From: Pedobacter namyangjuensis
GTDB lineage: Bacteria; Bacteroidota; Bacteroidia; Sphingobacteriales; Sphingobacteriaceae
Length of the DNA stretch: 64,000 nt
Assembly: GCF_003313325.1 (NCBI RefSeq)
Contig: NZ_QMHQ01000002.1
Span: 806,001 to 870,000 of the forward strand
Direction of reading: 5' to 3'
Made by a program: the position numbers and the translations under genes. Below, piece by piece: positions 1 through 7,834 of this stretch; position 1 is the stretch's first letter, and each line of letters starts with the position of its first letter. Below the pieces are notes generated by a model. The model ran no database searches. It was given only the letters and a program-made list of their open reading frames with translations, and was not told the origin of the DNA.

Positions 1-1139
1 TTTCGCAATGAGGCAAGGTCGGTTACATCTAAGGAAAGGTCGTATTCCTCTGGACCAGCAAGATCAGTAGTGATGATCATTTTAGCACTATCTTCCAGGT
101 ATCCAACCATTTTTTTAAGGTTGTAGCCTACAATCTCAAAATGCGGAAAATTGTCCGCCGATATACTGGAATGCTTGTCCTGCAATGGCTTGAAGGTATT
201 TAGCCTAGCGTGATCTACTACGACCAGCTCCAGATAGCTTCCTTTCCTTTTAATCACTTTCGCATTAAATTTCATTGCATCCCCCATAAGTTCCATTATC
301 ATATTCCGGCGAGGCTTGTTGGGAATAATCGTATTGGCGTATTTTCTAAACAGAAGGGTATCGGATTTTGCATCGAAATTAAAGTCTATAGTCTGATCCA
401 GCCGAGCCATATCATTACTAATGAAACGAACGTTTCGACTGTAGTCTGTGAGGTAGTTCAATACATCTCCCAACGGTGTATTGCGTCTGGAAACACTTAC
501 CAAATCGCCACCCTTGTTGGTGGAAGCACTTCCGGTCATGCTTCCTCCTCCCGTTGGGCCCACACTAAAGGTAAATACCGGAACAACAGATTTTAAAGGT
601 ACGTTCTTAACAGCAGTTTTGGATAGGTCCGCCTTTGAACCTGTAGCGGATGAATCACCCTTTATGATGGCCGATAGAATCTCCGCACTTAAATCCTGAC
701 CTAAGCCTGCCCACCTTACGATATTATTCTGATCGATAACTACGCTGTAAGGGATAAAAACAACCCCAAATCCTTTTTTTGTTGTACCGGTTGTATCCAA
801 TAGATTCAAACCTTGCACCTGTTTCTTTGTACGGGCAAAAAACTTTTTCACTGTACTTTGAGGTTCGTCCGTGATAAGAGCAAATACTACATCGTTATTT
901 TGATAGGTGGCAGCTAGTTGATTATAATGCGGGAAGTTTGCAATACAAGGCGCACACCAGGTTGCCCAAAAATCCAGCACGAGAATTTTTCCTTTATAAA
1001 ATCCTGGATCAGCGACTTTTCCCATATTCTGCTGAAAGATGACGGGAGGAGCAGGCTTGCCGACCAACGATGAAAGCTGAGCTTTACAAATAATTACAGT
1101 AAGGAATAGAAGAGCAGTAACAGAGATGATTTTTTTCAT
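1..1139 (-). CDS. TlpA-type thioredoxin with DUF3738-like C-terminal region (3' end outside window)
   Basis: The ATG is the complement of 1137-1139 and the frame stays open to base 1, so about 379 residues are visible and the C-terminus is missing. Residues 1-20 are a signal peptide (MKKIISVTALLFLTVIICKA). The redoxin motif WCAPC lies at 61-65, so the protein probably acts as a periplasmic thiol-disulfide oxidoreductase or peroxiredoxin-like protein. A Gly/Ser-rich linker near 195-215 leads to a second domain. Its visible end (YLEDSAKMIITTDLAG followed by EEYDLSLDV) resembles the closing motif of the soil-associated TIGR03435/DUF3738 family. The thioredoxin part is secure; the DUF3738 assignment is by eye and tentative. 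The gene is on the same strand as the thioredoxin gene upstream (1375-3423), 235 bp away. Confidence 0.85.
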   Translation of the reverse strand, partial: MKKIISVTALLFLTVIICKAQLSSLVGKPAPPVIFQQNMGKVADPGFYKGKILVLDFWATWCAPCIANFPHYNQLAATYQNNDVVFALITDEPQSTVKKFFARTKKQVQGLNLLDTTGTTKKGFGVVFIPYSVVIDQNNIVRWAGLGQDLSAEILSAIIKGDSSATGSKADLSKTAVKNVPLKSVVPVFTFSVGPTGGGSMTGSASTNKGGDLVSVSRRNTPLGDVLNYLTDYSRNVRFISNDMARLDQTIDFNFDAKSDTLLFRKYANTIIPNKPRRNMIMELMGDAMKFNAKVIKRKGSYLELVVVDHARLNTFKPLQDKHSSISADNFPHFEIVGYNLKKMVGYLEDSAKMIITTDLAGPEEYDLSLDVTDLASLR

Positions 1140-1374
1140 GATTTTTGAGTTTTTAACTTACGTAAAATAATTAACCGTTCAGCTCATAGACTTATACAAT
1201 TCAAGATGGTCAACTGACGCACAAAAATTTTACACTTTTCTTATTTCATCAAAGGGTTAGAACTATTAATTCCCCCTATATGTGTACAGTCGGCAATATT
1301 CACTGTTTATCATTCAAAGCTGTGCCAGACCCGGAAACTAAATCTAAGCACAAGAACGATCATGCTCTAATATC

Positions 1375-3423
1375 TCATCTGACCAATTCGATCTGGTCGG
1401 ACAGCTCTTTTACAACCGCCTCATCACTGCCCAGATATCCTGTGGACTTAAACCTCATCCTGCCATTTTTGTCTACTACGATCTTGGTCGGAAGGCTCTG
1501 CAGCTTCAGTAGGGAAAACAGTTCAAATGCTTCCGGACTGTTCGTTTTGGGCTGATCAAATAGTACGTTGAAACTATACTTGTTCTCCTTCATATAACCG
1601 GAAACCCTTGCCGTGAGGCCATTGCGATTCTTCTCCGCCGTGTTTACAAAAAGAAACACTACATCCTGGCCTGCATATTTATCCACCAGTTTCTGCATTC
1701 CGGGAAATGACTGCTTACAGGGAAAGCACCACATTGCCCAAAAGTCCATCACCACCGTTTTTCCTTTGAGGTTTCCCAGGCTAACCTTTTTTCCGTTGGC
1801 GTCCGTAAGAATAAAATCAGGCATGGGCTCGTTGATCATCCTGCTATGCAGCTCTGAAGTTTCTCGCTTGCCCGCCTTGTCATAAAGGGTTGCCAATCTA
1901 ACTTCGTAGTTTTGGACTGTCCCCCCCAATGCCATAAAGCTCTCCCTAAAAGCTTCCGATATGTCCTGGTTAGCAGCTCCTCCGGAAATCGCCTCCTCTA
2001 GGAAAGGCAAGGCTTTTGCAAACTGTTTATTTTTGGCAAGGGCCAACGCATACCAGGTTTTTAACTCAATGTCCTTTTCTCCACCTTTAGCAATCAAATC
2101 CTCAAATACCGCCAATGCCTGCGTATATTTCTTGTTCTGGTACAGTACCTTGCCATAGCATGCGCTGGACTTGAATTTATTAAGCTTTAGTAGCTCCAAA
2201 TTTTCTTCCAACGGCACCACATTAATTGCAGAATCAAGGTATTTTATGCTCAGCAGACTGATTTTTTCCGCTTCGGGCAGACAAACATTTCTTGAGGATA
2301 AATAGCCTGCTATCTCATTTGCCGTTATTGACCTGTAAAGCAGACTAGTGTCTTTTTTTAGATAGGAATAGAACTTTTCAAAGTTGTAGTCCTTACCGAA
2401 GGCGACACTGAGCTTACGGTTGAACAGCATGGCAAAATCGGCCAGAATCAGCTTGCCTTCTTCGTTGCCGGCATCGTTGTAGTCATCAGTCAGCTTGCGC
2501 AGCATCCTTTCCATTTCATTACCCGATTTTGCGCTCTCTATGGCACTGTAGCGTTCGGTAAAAAACATTGCGCTATTGGGAAAGTCCAGCTTCAGTCCGG
2601 CTAGCGACCGCTGCGAAAGTTCCTGTCTGTTCAGGATCCTGTAAAGCCAAAAATTCAGGATGTAGAACTTCTCGGTTTTGTTCTGCTGGTCCAGGCTAGC
2701 CAAATATTGCAACAGCTGCTTTTCGGCAAGTGGTCCGTCGATTTTCAGCAGGCAGGTATAATACGCCTTAACGATTGAAACCTGGAACCTGTTTTCGATG
2801 CTTCCTCTTTTTTCCTGCCTCAATAGTTCAAACGCCCTTTGGTAATCGGGCACTTTAAGTCCATAGAAACGCATATCGCGGACTTCCGTCAGCAGGCTTG
2901 CCTGTGCATACCTTGCGCCAACGACGGGCTGCTTTTTTTCATCATACAGCACATACTGGTAGCTGGAGGATTTTACGTCGCTGACCTGCCCGTTAAAGAA
3001 CTTGAATGCGACAAGCTGAGTTTCTTTGGAAGTAGGGATACTTGCGGTATAGGCCTCACCTTGCCTGTCAAGCTTTAGCTGGACCTGCGAGGGCAACAGA
3101 CGGTCGAACAGAATAGCGGAACAGAAGATCCGCTCCTGTTTTTCCAAGGCACCTCCCTTAGGGCTATAAACTATTTCTATGAGGTCACCAGGCTTGGGAT
3201 GTTCGGGCGAAACCGTTAAGGTCTGTCCGGCGACTTGCAGTGTTCCAAAAAAACAAAGCAGCGCAAAAAATAGCGTTCTCAGCTTATAGCTTTTTAATTG
3301 GTTTTGCGTATGCATCATGCTGAACACGCTGTCCAGTTTTTGTCCAAATATGTTTTGCGAAAATAGCTCGGAGCTTGAAAGCAGGCACACGAGCAGCGTT
3401 AGTTTACGGATCATAGATATCAA
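1375..3423 (-). CDS. Secreted TPR-like protein with C-terminal TlpA thioredoxin domain
   Basis: The maximal frame is 682 codons. The thioredoxin domain occupies roughly residues 530-682, with a WCFPC motif (Cys at about 566 and 569) and the TlpA-type LPTKIVVDKNG strand near the end. The middle 400 residues look like helical TPR-type repeats, and residues 67-160 form a beta-rich N-terminal domain. This layout is common in Sphingobacteriaceae and suggests envelope redox or cytochrome-maturation-like work on secreted substrates (inference). The start is odd. A first signal peptide (residues 1-22) is followed by a short mature-looking stretch, then a second complete signal peptide starting at Met36/Met37 (3318/3315). 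I favour initiation at Met36/37, giving about 646 residues. The upstream leader looks like the beginning of another gene. Confidence 0.85.
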   Translation of the reverse strand: MISMIRKLTLLVCLLSSSELFSQNIFGQKLDSVFSMMHTQNQLKSYKLRTLFFALLCFFGTLQVAGQTLTVSPEHPKPGDLIEIVYSPKGGALEKQERIFCSAILFDRLLPSQVQLKLDRQGEAYTASIPTSKETQLVAFKFFNGQVSDVKSSSYQYVLYDEKKQPVVGARYAQASLLTEVRDMRFYGLKVPDYQRAFELLRQEKRGSIENRFQVSIVKAYYTCLLKIDGPLAEKQLLQYLASLDQQNKTEKFYILNFWLYRILNRQELSQRSLAGLKLDFPNSAMFFTERYSAIESAKSGNEMERMLRKLTDDYNDAGNEEGKLILADFAMLFNRKLSVAFGKDYNFEKFYSYLKKDTSLLYRSITANEIAGYLSSRNVCLPEAEKISLLSIKYLDSAINVVPLEENLELLKLNKFKSSACYGKVLYQNKKYTQALAVFEDLIAKGGEKDIELKTWYALALAKNKQFAKALPFLEEAISGGAANQDISEAFRESFMALGGTVQNYEVRLATLYDKAGKRETSELHSRMINEPMPDFILTDANGKKVSLGNLKGKTVVMDFWAMWCFPCKQSFPGMQKLVDKYAGQDVVFLFVNTAEKNRNGLTARVSGYMKENKYSFNVLFDQPKTNSPEAFELFSLLKLQSLPTKIVVDKNGRMRFKSTGYLGSDEAVVKELSDQIELVR

Positions 3424-3750
3424 ATGTTTTTATGTAAGTCGCAAAATGGCCTAAACTGTTGCATCCCTGCCCTGCAAAACTATTTAAACGAGCTCGGAAA
3501 TGCATTTTCGTTTTTTGCTTTCGGTCCCGAACTGGATCTGCTCAAACAGTTTTCCAGATCTAAAACCAAAATCCAGGACACCGATCAAATCCTGCTCTTT
3601 GGCGGCAGGGTGCTATAATTGATAAACCAACCTGGTATTTTATATTTTAGAATATAAGCTACCAAAAATTCAGCCCCATACAAATCCCCCAGATTGGGGG
3701 ATTGCAAGCATTTGGAAATAGTGTTAGGTTTGGCTCATTAAATTGATTCC
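3424..3750. other. Intergenic region with a strong hairpin
   Basis: This 327-bp divergent region separates the thioredoxin gene (-) from the lipoprotein gene (+). I see no convincing gene in it. It holds the G/C-block hairpin at 3683-3703, annotated separately, and presumably the promoters of both flanking genes. No clear TTG-N19-TAnnTTTG promoter could be fixed by eye. Confidence 0.5.
3683..3703. promoter_or_regulatory. Perfect 9-bp inverted repeat upstream of lipoprotein gene
   Basis: AATCCCCCA, loop GAT, TGGGGGATT: nine perfect pairs around a three-base loop, 48 bp before the start codon at 3751. No T-run follows on either strand, so an intrinsic terminator is unlikely. It could be an operator or a 5'-leader hairpin. 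Confidence 0.5.
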
Positions 3751-5031
3751 ATGAAAAGATATCTGCTTGTCCTATGCATCCTTACGGCACTGATCGGGTG
3801 CAAGAAAAATAAAGGTGAAATTCAGCCAGCCTCAACCGCCTCAATCTCAGGCTCGATAGCTCCAGCCTGGAAGGTAAACCAGCTCGCTCTGGTAGGGTCC
3901 GACGGCAGAACCTATTCGGCCCAGGTCAACAGCAACACTGGCGAATTCTCTTTCAAAGACCTGCCTAAAGGAACCTATACCTTAACCGTGCCCGCTAGCC
4001 CCGCATTTATAGGCGAGCTTAAAATGCCCATTACCCTACAAACCTCCCAGCAGCTCAACCTCGGACAGATCCAGCTTGAACCCGTTAGCACCGCAACGGG
4101 TAATGTTAGCGGAAGCGTGCTTCCCCTTGGCTACGGCAAACTGGTCACTGTAACCGAAATAAGTTCCAGAAAAAGCTACACTGCAGTACCCTCTTCAACA
4201 ACAGGGCAATTTACCATCATACTGCCAAACGGCAACTACCAAATCAGCGTTAGCGCAAATGCGCCAGCCACCCCGCCAGCAGACCAGGAATTTGCTATTA
4301 CGGGAAAACCTCTGGACCTTGGAGCGCTGATCTGCGCGGACAACAATTCCGCATCCATCACTGGCAAGTTCGGCCCGGGCAGCGCAGCGGAAACCATCAA
4401 GGCCACCAGTGTCGGTTCCGGTGATCAGATCAACGCCATCATCAACCGCAGCAGCGGAACTTTCAGCTTCCCCGTCCTCATTCCGGGAGCCTACAAAATC
4501 AGCTTTACCGCCTATACACCCTATTTGCCGGCAGCAGAACAGACCGTAACAGTCTCTGCCAGGCAGCAGCTGGACATGGGAACAATCACCTTTCCCTACA
4601 ATACGGATATCCGCATCCTATCCGCCAAGCTCAACGGCAGAGCGGTATCCAGGTATAATCCTGCCTGTACCTTATCAGGTGGTGTACTGAACTTTTCCCT
4701 CAGCTACGTTACCTTTGGACAGACCCCGACCCAAAACTTCAAAACCACCACCACCACCCTGCAGATCAGTATCGATCAGATCACAGGACCTGGCAAGTAT
4801 ACCTTTTCGGGAACAGCAAGTTCGAATATGACCTTGTCGGAAAAAATAAGCAGTCCGGCTAGCCTGAATACTTGGAACATCAGTGGAAATGCCACTGGGG
4901 AACTAGAGATCCTTGCGATGGATCCTGTGGCCAGAACCATCCGAGGCAGCTTTTCAGGGATACTGAACAGCACTACAGGCTCGGCTGCAAAAAAACCGGT
5001 AACCGAAGGATCCTTCTATATGAACTATTGA
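3751..5031 (+). CDS. Lipoprotein with three Ig-like/carboxypeptidase-regulatory-like repeats and DUF6252-like C-terminus
   Basis: 426 residues. The lipoprotein signal (MKRYLLVLCILTALIGC) puts the lipidated Cys at 17. Three repeats of about 80 residues follow (starting near 30, 114 and 200). Each opens with a [ST]A/V-x-[IV][ST]G[SK] strand and carries a G-x-F-[ST]-[FI] then G-x-Y-x-[IL][ST] pattern, as in carboxypeptidase-regulatory-like beta-sandwiches. The last 130 residues end in GSFSGILNSTTGS followed by VTEGSFYMNY, the same closing pattern as the DUF6252-like lipoproteins at 23528 and 36480 in this window. It is a surface or periplasmic structural/binding lipoprotein, with substrate unknown. 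It stands alone, with a two-component system converging on its 3' end. Confidence 0.8.
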   Translation: MKRYLLVLCILTALIGCKKNKGEIQPASTASISGSIAPAWKVNQLALVGSDGRTYSAQVNSNTGEFSFKDLPKGTYTLTVPASPAFIGELKMPITLQTSQQLNLGQIQLEPVSTATGNVSGSVLPLGYGKLVTVTEISSRKSYTAVPSSTTGQFTIILPNGNYQISVSANAPATPPADQEFAITGKPLDLGALICADNNSASITGKFGPGSAAETIKATSVGSGDQINAIINRSSGTFSFPVLIPGAYKISFTAYTPYLPAAEQTVTVSARQQLDMGTITFPYNTDIRILSAKLNGRAVSRYNPACTLSGGVLNFSLSYVTFGQTPTQNFKTTTTTLQISIDQITGPGKYTFSGTASSNMTLSEKISSPASLNTWNISGNATGELEILAMDPVARTIRGSFSGILNSTTGSAAKKPVTEGSFYMNY

Positions 5032-5041
5032 TTTCCGCTCC

Positions 5042-5068
5042 TTTCCAGTTGGCTCAGCCAGCTGGAAA
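5042..5068. terminator. Hairpin between convergent genes
   Basis: TTTCCAG-T-TGGC, loop TCA, GCCA-G-CTGGAAA: a 12-bp stem including one T/G position, lying just after the lipoprotein stop and facing the response-regulator stop. There is no T-run, so a classical intrinsic terminator is not proven. Confidence 0.4.
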
Positions 5069-5130
5069 TACTAATCGATAGGACTGATGAACGATCCAAA
5101 ATATCCAAACCAGGACACCCAATTCACAAC

Positions 5131-5757
5131 CTATCGGTTGATCCAGCGGTTTTCGGCAGCTATTTTTAGCGCTTCCGCCTTACTTCCCACCGAGAGCTTA
5201 TGGTAGATATTTTTGATGTGGCTTTTCACCGTTTCCCTACTGACGAAGAGATCAGCTGCGATCTTGGTATAACTCTTTCCTTCGGAAATCCCCTGCAGCA
5301 CCTCCCGCTCACGTCCGGAAAGCGGCGAACTGGGATTGCGCTTAAAGGACTGCACCACCATCTTTGCAATCTGCAGGCTCATCGGAGCACCTCCGGATAA
5401 CGCCTCCCCGATGGCCTTGATCAGCTCCGGGGTTCCTGTCTCCTTTACGATATAACCGTCTGCCCCTGCGCACAGCGAACTGAAAACCCTTTCGCTGTCC
5501 TCCTGCACGGTAATGATCAGTACTACGGCATCCGGCAGCATTTTCTTGATCCTTAAAGTACCCTCGATGCCATCAATGCCCGGAAGTCCGACATCCATTA
5601 AATATACGTCGGCCATATCGCTGGAAAGTTTCTCCAGCGCATGTTCGCAGCTCCCATAGGCTCCTGCAAGCTGATAGCTTCCTTCAAGGGAAATCACCTG
5701 GGCGAAAGAGTCCCTGATCGACGCATTGTCTTCTATGATAACAATCCTTTTTTTCAT
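5131..5757 (-). CDS. NarL/FixJ-family response regulator
   Basis: 208 residues. The receiver domain (1-120) has acidic residues E9/D10 and the phosphoacceptor D55 in LMDVGLPGIDG. A C-terminal LuxR-type HTH (about 143-200) contains LSGREREVLQGISEGKS and the recognition helix VSRETVKSHIKNIYHKL. It should bind DNA as a dimer when phosphorylated by the histidine kinase encoded 6 bp upstream, with which it forms an operon. The regulated genes cannot be read from the sequence. The neighbouring lipoprotein gene and its hairpin-bearing upstream region are candidates by position only. Confidence 0.93.
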   Translation of the reverse strand: MKKRIVIIEDNASIRDSFAQVISLEGSYQLAGAYGSCEHALEKLSSDMADVYLMDVGLPGIDGIEGTLRIKKMLPDAVVLIITVQEDSERVFSSLCAGADGYIVKETGTPELIKAIGEALSGGAPMSLQIAKMVVQSFKRNPSSPLSGREREVLQGISEGKSYTKIAADLFVSRETVKSHIKNIYHKLSVGSKAEALKIAAENRWINR

Positions 5758-5763
5758 ATGCTA

Positions 5764-7014
5764 TTATTTTAGCTCTTCAACCCTTGCACCAACTGAAATC
5801 CTGGTACCGGAACAATTATCCAGGCACCAGATAAACCCACCCTTTCTGCAGCGAGAATCAATATTTGCCAGCCCATAATGGCCGTCCGAACCGCTGAAGG
5901 GTTTCCACTTGCCATTGTCCGCTAGCGAGAACACCACATGGCTGCCGGCATAACCGAACTGCAGCAGTACCTCGGTCGCACCCGAATGCCGGGCGGCGTT
6001 GTTCATCGACTCCTTGAAAATCAGGATCAGCCCAAGCGCCCCTTCTGTGCTAAAGCGCAGGCCCGTCTGCCTTCCGCCAGTCAGCTCCACCGAAAAACCA
6101 ATGGCAAACTGCTCAAAAAAATGCTGACCGTAGGAAGCCAGGTAATCCAGCAGCTCTAGCGGATCATCACTGTCATGGTTCAAATTCCACAAAAAATCCT
6201 TGCTGGAGGCATACAGTTCCCTACTGGCTGCAATAATGCCCGAGGCCAGCGGCAAGGCCTTGTCCTGATCCTTCAGCATCAGTTCAAGTACGGTCGCCTG
6301 CCGGGTGATTCCGGAAAGTAGGTTCCCGGTCTGGTCGTGAAAATCGCTGGCAATGGTTTGCCGAATTGTGCTCAATTGGGCCGTCCGCTGCCTTACGGCA
6401 AGATCCAGACCCGAGATCCGCTCGTTTTGCAAATCCTGGATCCTTTTGCGGGACTGACGCTGGTCGTACAGCAGATAACTTAGAAATCCCCCAAAAAATA
6501 TCGTAAATAGTCCATGCAGCCCTGCGGTATACCCCGGACTGCCCAGTACACCCAACGGGGCAACAACACCCGAAGAAACACTCTTGTAATAGATCAGCCC
6601 GAGCATTCCAAGATTGCCCAAAACCCCTACCCAGCCGTAGCGCTTATCGGCCAGCACCGCCCCCAAAAGGTACATGTGCAATATGCTCAGGTTTGGCGAA
6701 TAGATCATCCCCGATTCGGCAATCCAGCCGTAGATGATCACATAGGTAACCGCCGCGGTCAAGCTCATCGGGATCCGGTAATGACCAAATAGCTTCACCG
6801 ACCACAGGATCGAAGCGATCATCACCGCATTGATCACATACCCGGTTACCGGCCTATCCAAAATAGCCAAAAAAAAAGGGAAAAGGCACACCAGCGGCAA
6901 GGCCACCAGTACAGTGGAAACTACTGCGGAAAACTCCTCGTAACTGGGGCTTTGCTGCTGGCCTTTTAAGCCAGCAGGCATAAAATAATCAACCAAACGC
7001 GCAAAAGCACTCAT
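5764..7014 (-). CDS. HisKA_3-type sensor histidine kinase (membrane-bound)
   Basis: I choose Met at 7014 (416 residues, MSAFARLVDYFMPAG) because the 50 extra codons up to 7164 read as polar and unstructured. Six or seven hydrophobic segments occupy the first 200 residues. A short coiled coil then leads to the H-box ASDFHDQTGNLLSG, the HD-x-x-G form typical of kinases paired with NarL-type regulators. The ATPase domain has the N-box FKESMNNAARHSGA and the G-box ADNGKW and GHYGLANI. No periplasmic sensor domain is evident, so the signal is probably sensed in or at the membrane. It is the cognate partner of the response regulator 6 bp downstream. Confidence 0.9.
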   Translation of the reverse strand: MSAFARLVDYFMPAGLKGQQQSPSYEEFSAVVSTVLVALPLVCLFPFFLAILDRPVTGYVINAVMIASILWSVKLFGHYRIPMSLTAAVTYVIIYGWIAESGMIYSPNLSILHMYLLGAVLADKRYGWVGVLGNLGMLGLIYYKSVSSGVVAPLGVLGSPGYTAGLHGLFTIFFGGFLSYLLYDQRQSRKRIQDLQNERISGLDLAVRQRTAQLSTIRQTIASDFHDQTGNLLSGITRQATVLELMLKDQDKALPLASGIIAASRELYASSKDFLWNLNHDSDDPLELLDYLASYGQHFFEQFAIGFSVELTGGRQTGLRFSTEGALGLILIFKESMNNAARHSGATEVLLQFGYAGSHVVFSLADNGKWKPFSGSDGHYGLANIDSRCRKGGFIWCLDNCSGTRISVGARVEELK

Positions 7015-7278
7015 AACAACACAAAAAAGATGACCAAAAGGATCTAAACGGCTACAAGCTAGCGTTTTCGACCGGTATTTGCAAATTGATAGCAATGCTT
7101 TTAACCCGAAAAACATCATATCATTAAGATTTCCATTACTTCCAGACAAGTGCCTTTTGGGCACCCCTGTTTGCTTCAGCTTCTAACACAAAAAACCATT
7201 TTTAAACCGACATTGCACCCTATCAGCTATTTTTCAAAATAATTATTCAAAAAAATACTTCAAATCACAAATTTTAAA

Positions 7279-7293
7279 TGCAACTTTGATGCA
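7279..7293 (+). promoter_or_regulatory. Zur-like palindromic operator over presumed -7 element (copy 1)
   Basis: TGCAACTTTGATGCA: half-sites TGCAAC and (reverse complement) TGCATC around TTT. The CAACTTTG part sits where a Bacteroidota -7 box (TAnnTTTG) would be, 9-10 nt before the GTG start at 7297. The same arrangement occurs at 23048-23062 and 20749-20763. Zur as the binder is inferred only from the COG0523 gene in the operon. Confidence 0.55.
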
Positions 7294-7296
7294 ATT

Positions 7297-7638
7297 GTGA
7301 AAGAATCGCTGTTTAACACCCGTAAAACCCTGACAAGGCATGCCATTGCGTTATGCCTGCTGTTGTTTTTTACCGGTTTTCAGGTTTTTCAGTTCCATCA
7401 CCACCACGATAAACCCCATACGGAAAGCAAGACCCCAGGTGCCGCTTCGCTCTCGCAGAAATGCGAGATCTGCGACCTTATAACCAGTAAGCAAAACAAT
7501 TTTACCGCACATACTACACTAAGCATCCCTGAAGTTTCCTCCCGCCAGATCAGTACAAACAGTTTTGTCTATAGCACAAATTGGGACGGTGCCTATCAAA
7601 TACTGACCGATAACAAGGGGCCACCTGCTGTTATTTAG
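7297..7638 (+). CDS. Small His-rich CxxC protein, first gene of metal-linked operon (paralogue 1)
   Basis: 113 residues with a GTG start that falls about 10 nt after the presumed -7 element, so the mRNA would be nearly leaderless. One hydrophobic segment (residues 14-31, IALCLLLFFTGFQVFQ) is followed by HHHHDKPH, then CEIC at about 55-58, and an N-K-G-P-P tail. The proteins at 12632 and 22714 share the plan: N-terminal membrane or signal segment, His residues right after it, a C-x-x-C, and a K/R-G-P-P end. The function is unknown. The His and Cys residues suggest transient metal binding on the outer face of the inner membrane (inference). The layout is reminiscent of the DUF2946 proteins found beside copper receptors in Proteobacteria, but I cannot confirm homology. 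Confidence 0.75.
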   Translation: MKESLFNTRKTLTRHAIALCLLLFFTGFQVFQFHHHHDKPHTESKTPGAASLSQKCEICDLITSKQNNFTAHTTLSIPEVSSRQISTNSFVYSTNWDGAYQILTDNKGPPAVI

Positions 7639-7834
7639 GGCATTCTGCCTACCTATTATTCTTATTTCTTGTGCATAGGACATTCCATGGTATTTGCCCT
7701 TGGGATAATGTATTCTAAAGAAATTCTACGCATCATGCAGTGTTATTAATGCGCACGTATTTTTTATGCGATGCAATTTGATCAACGCCCATGCCCCATC
7801 TTTTCACTCGCCTTAAATCCAAAAACAATACGCT

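Noticed and set aside
3453..3478. GTTGCA ... TGCAAAAC, a partial match to the Zur-like palindrome
   Set aside because: The spacing is wrong (9 nt instead of 3) and it is not placed over a promoter element.
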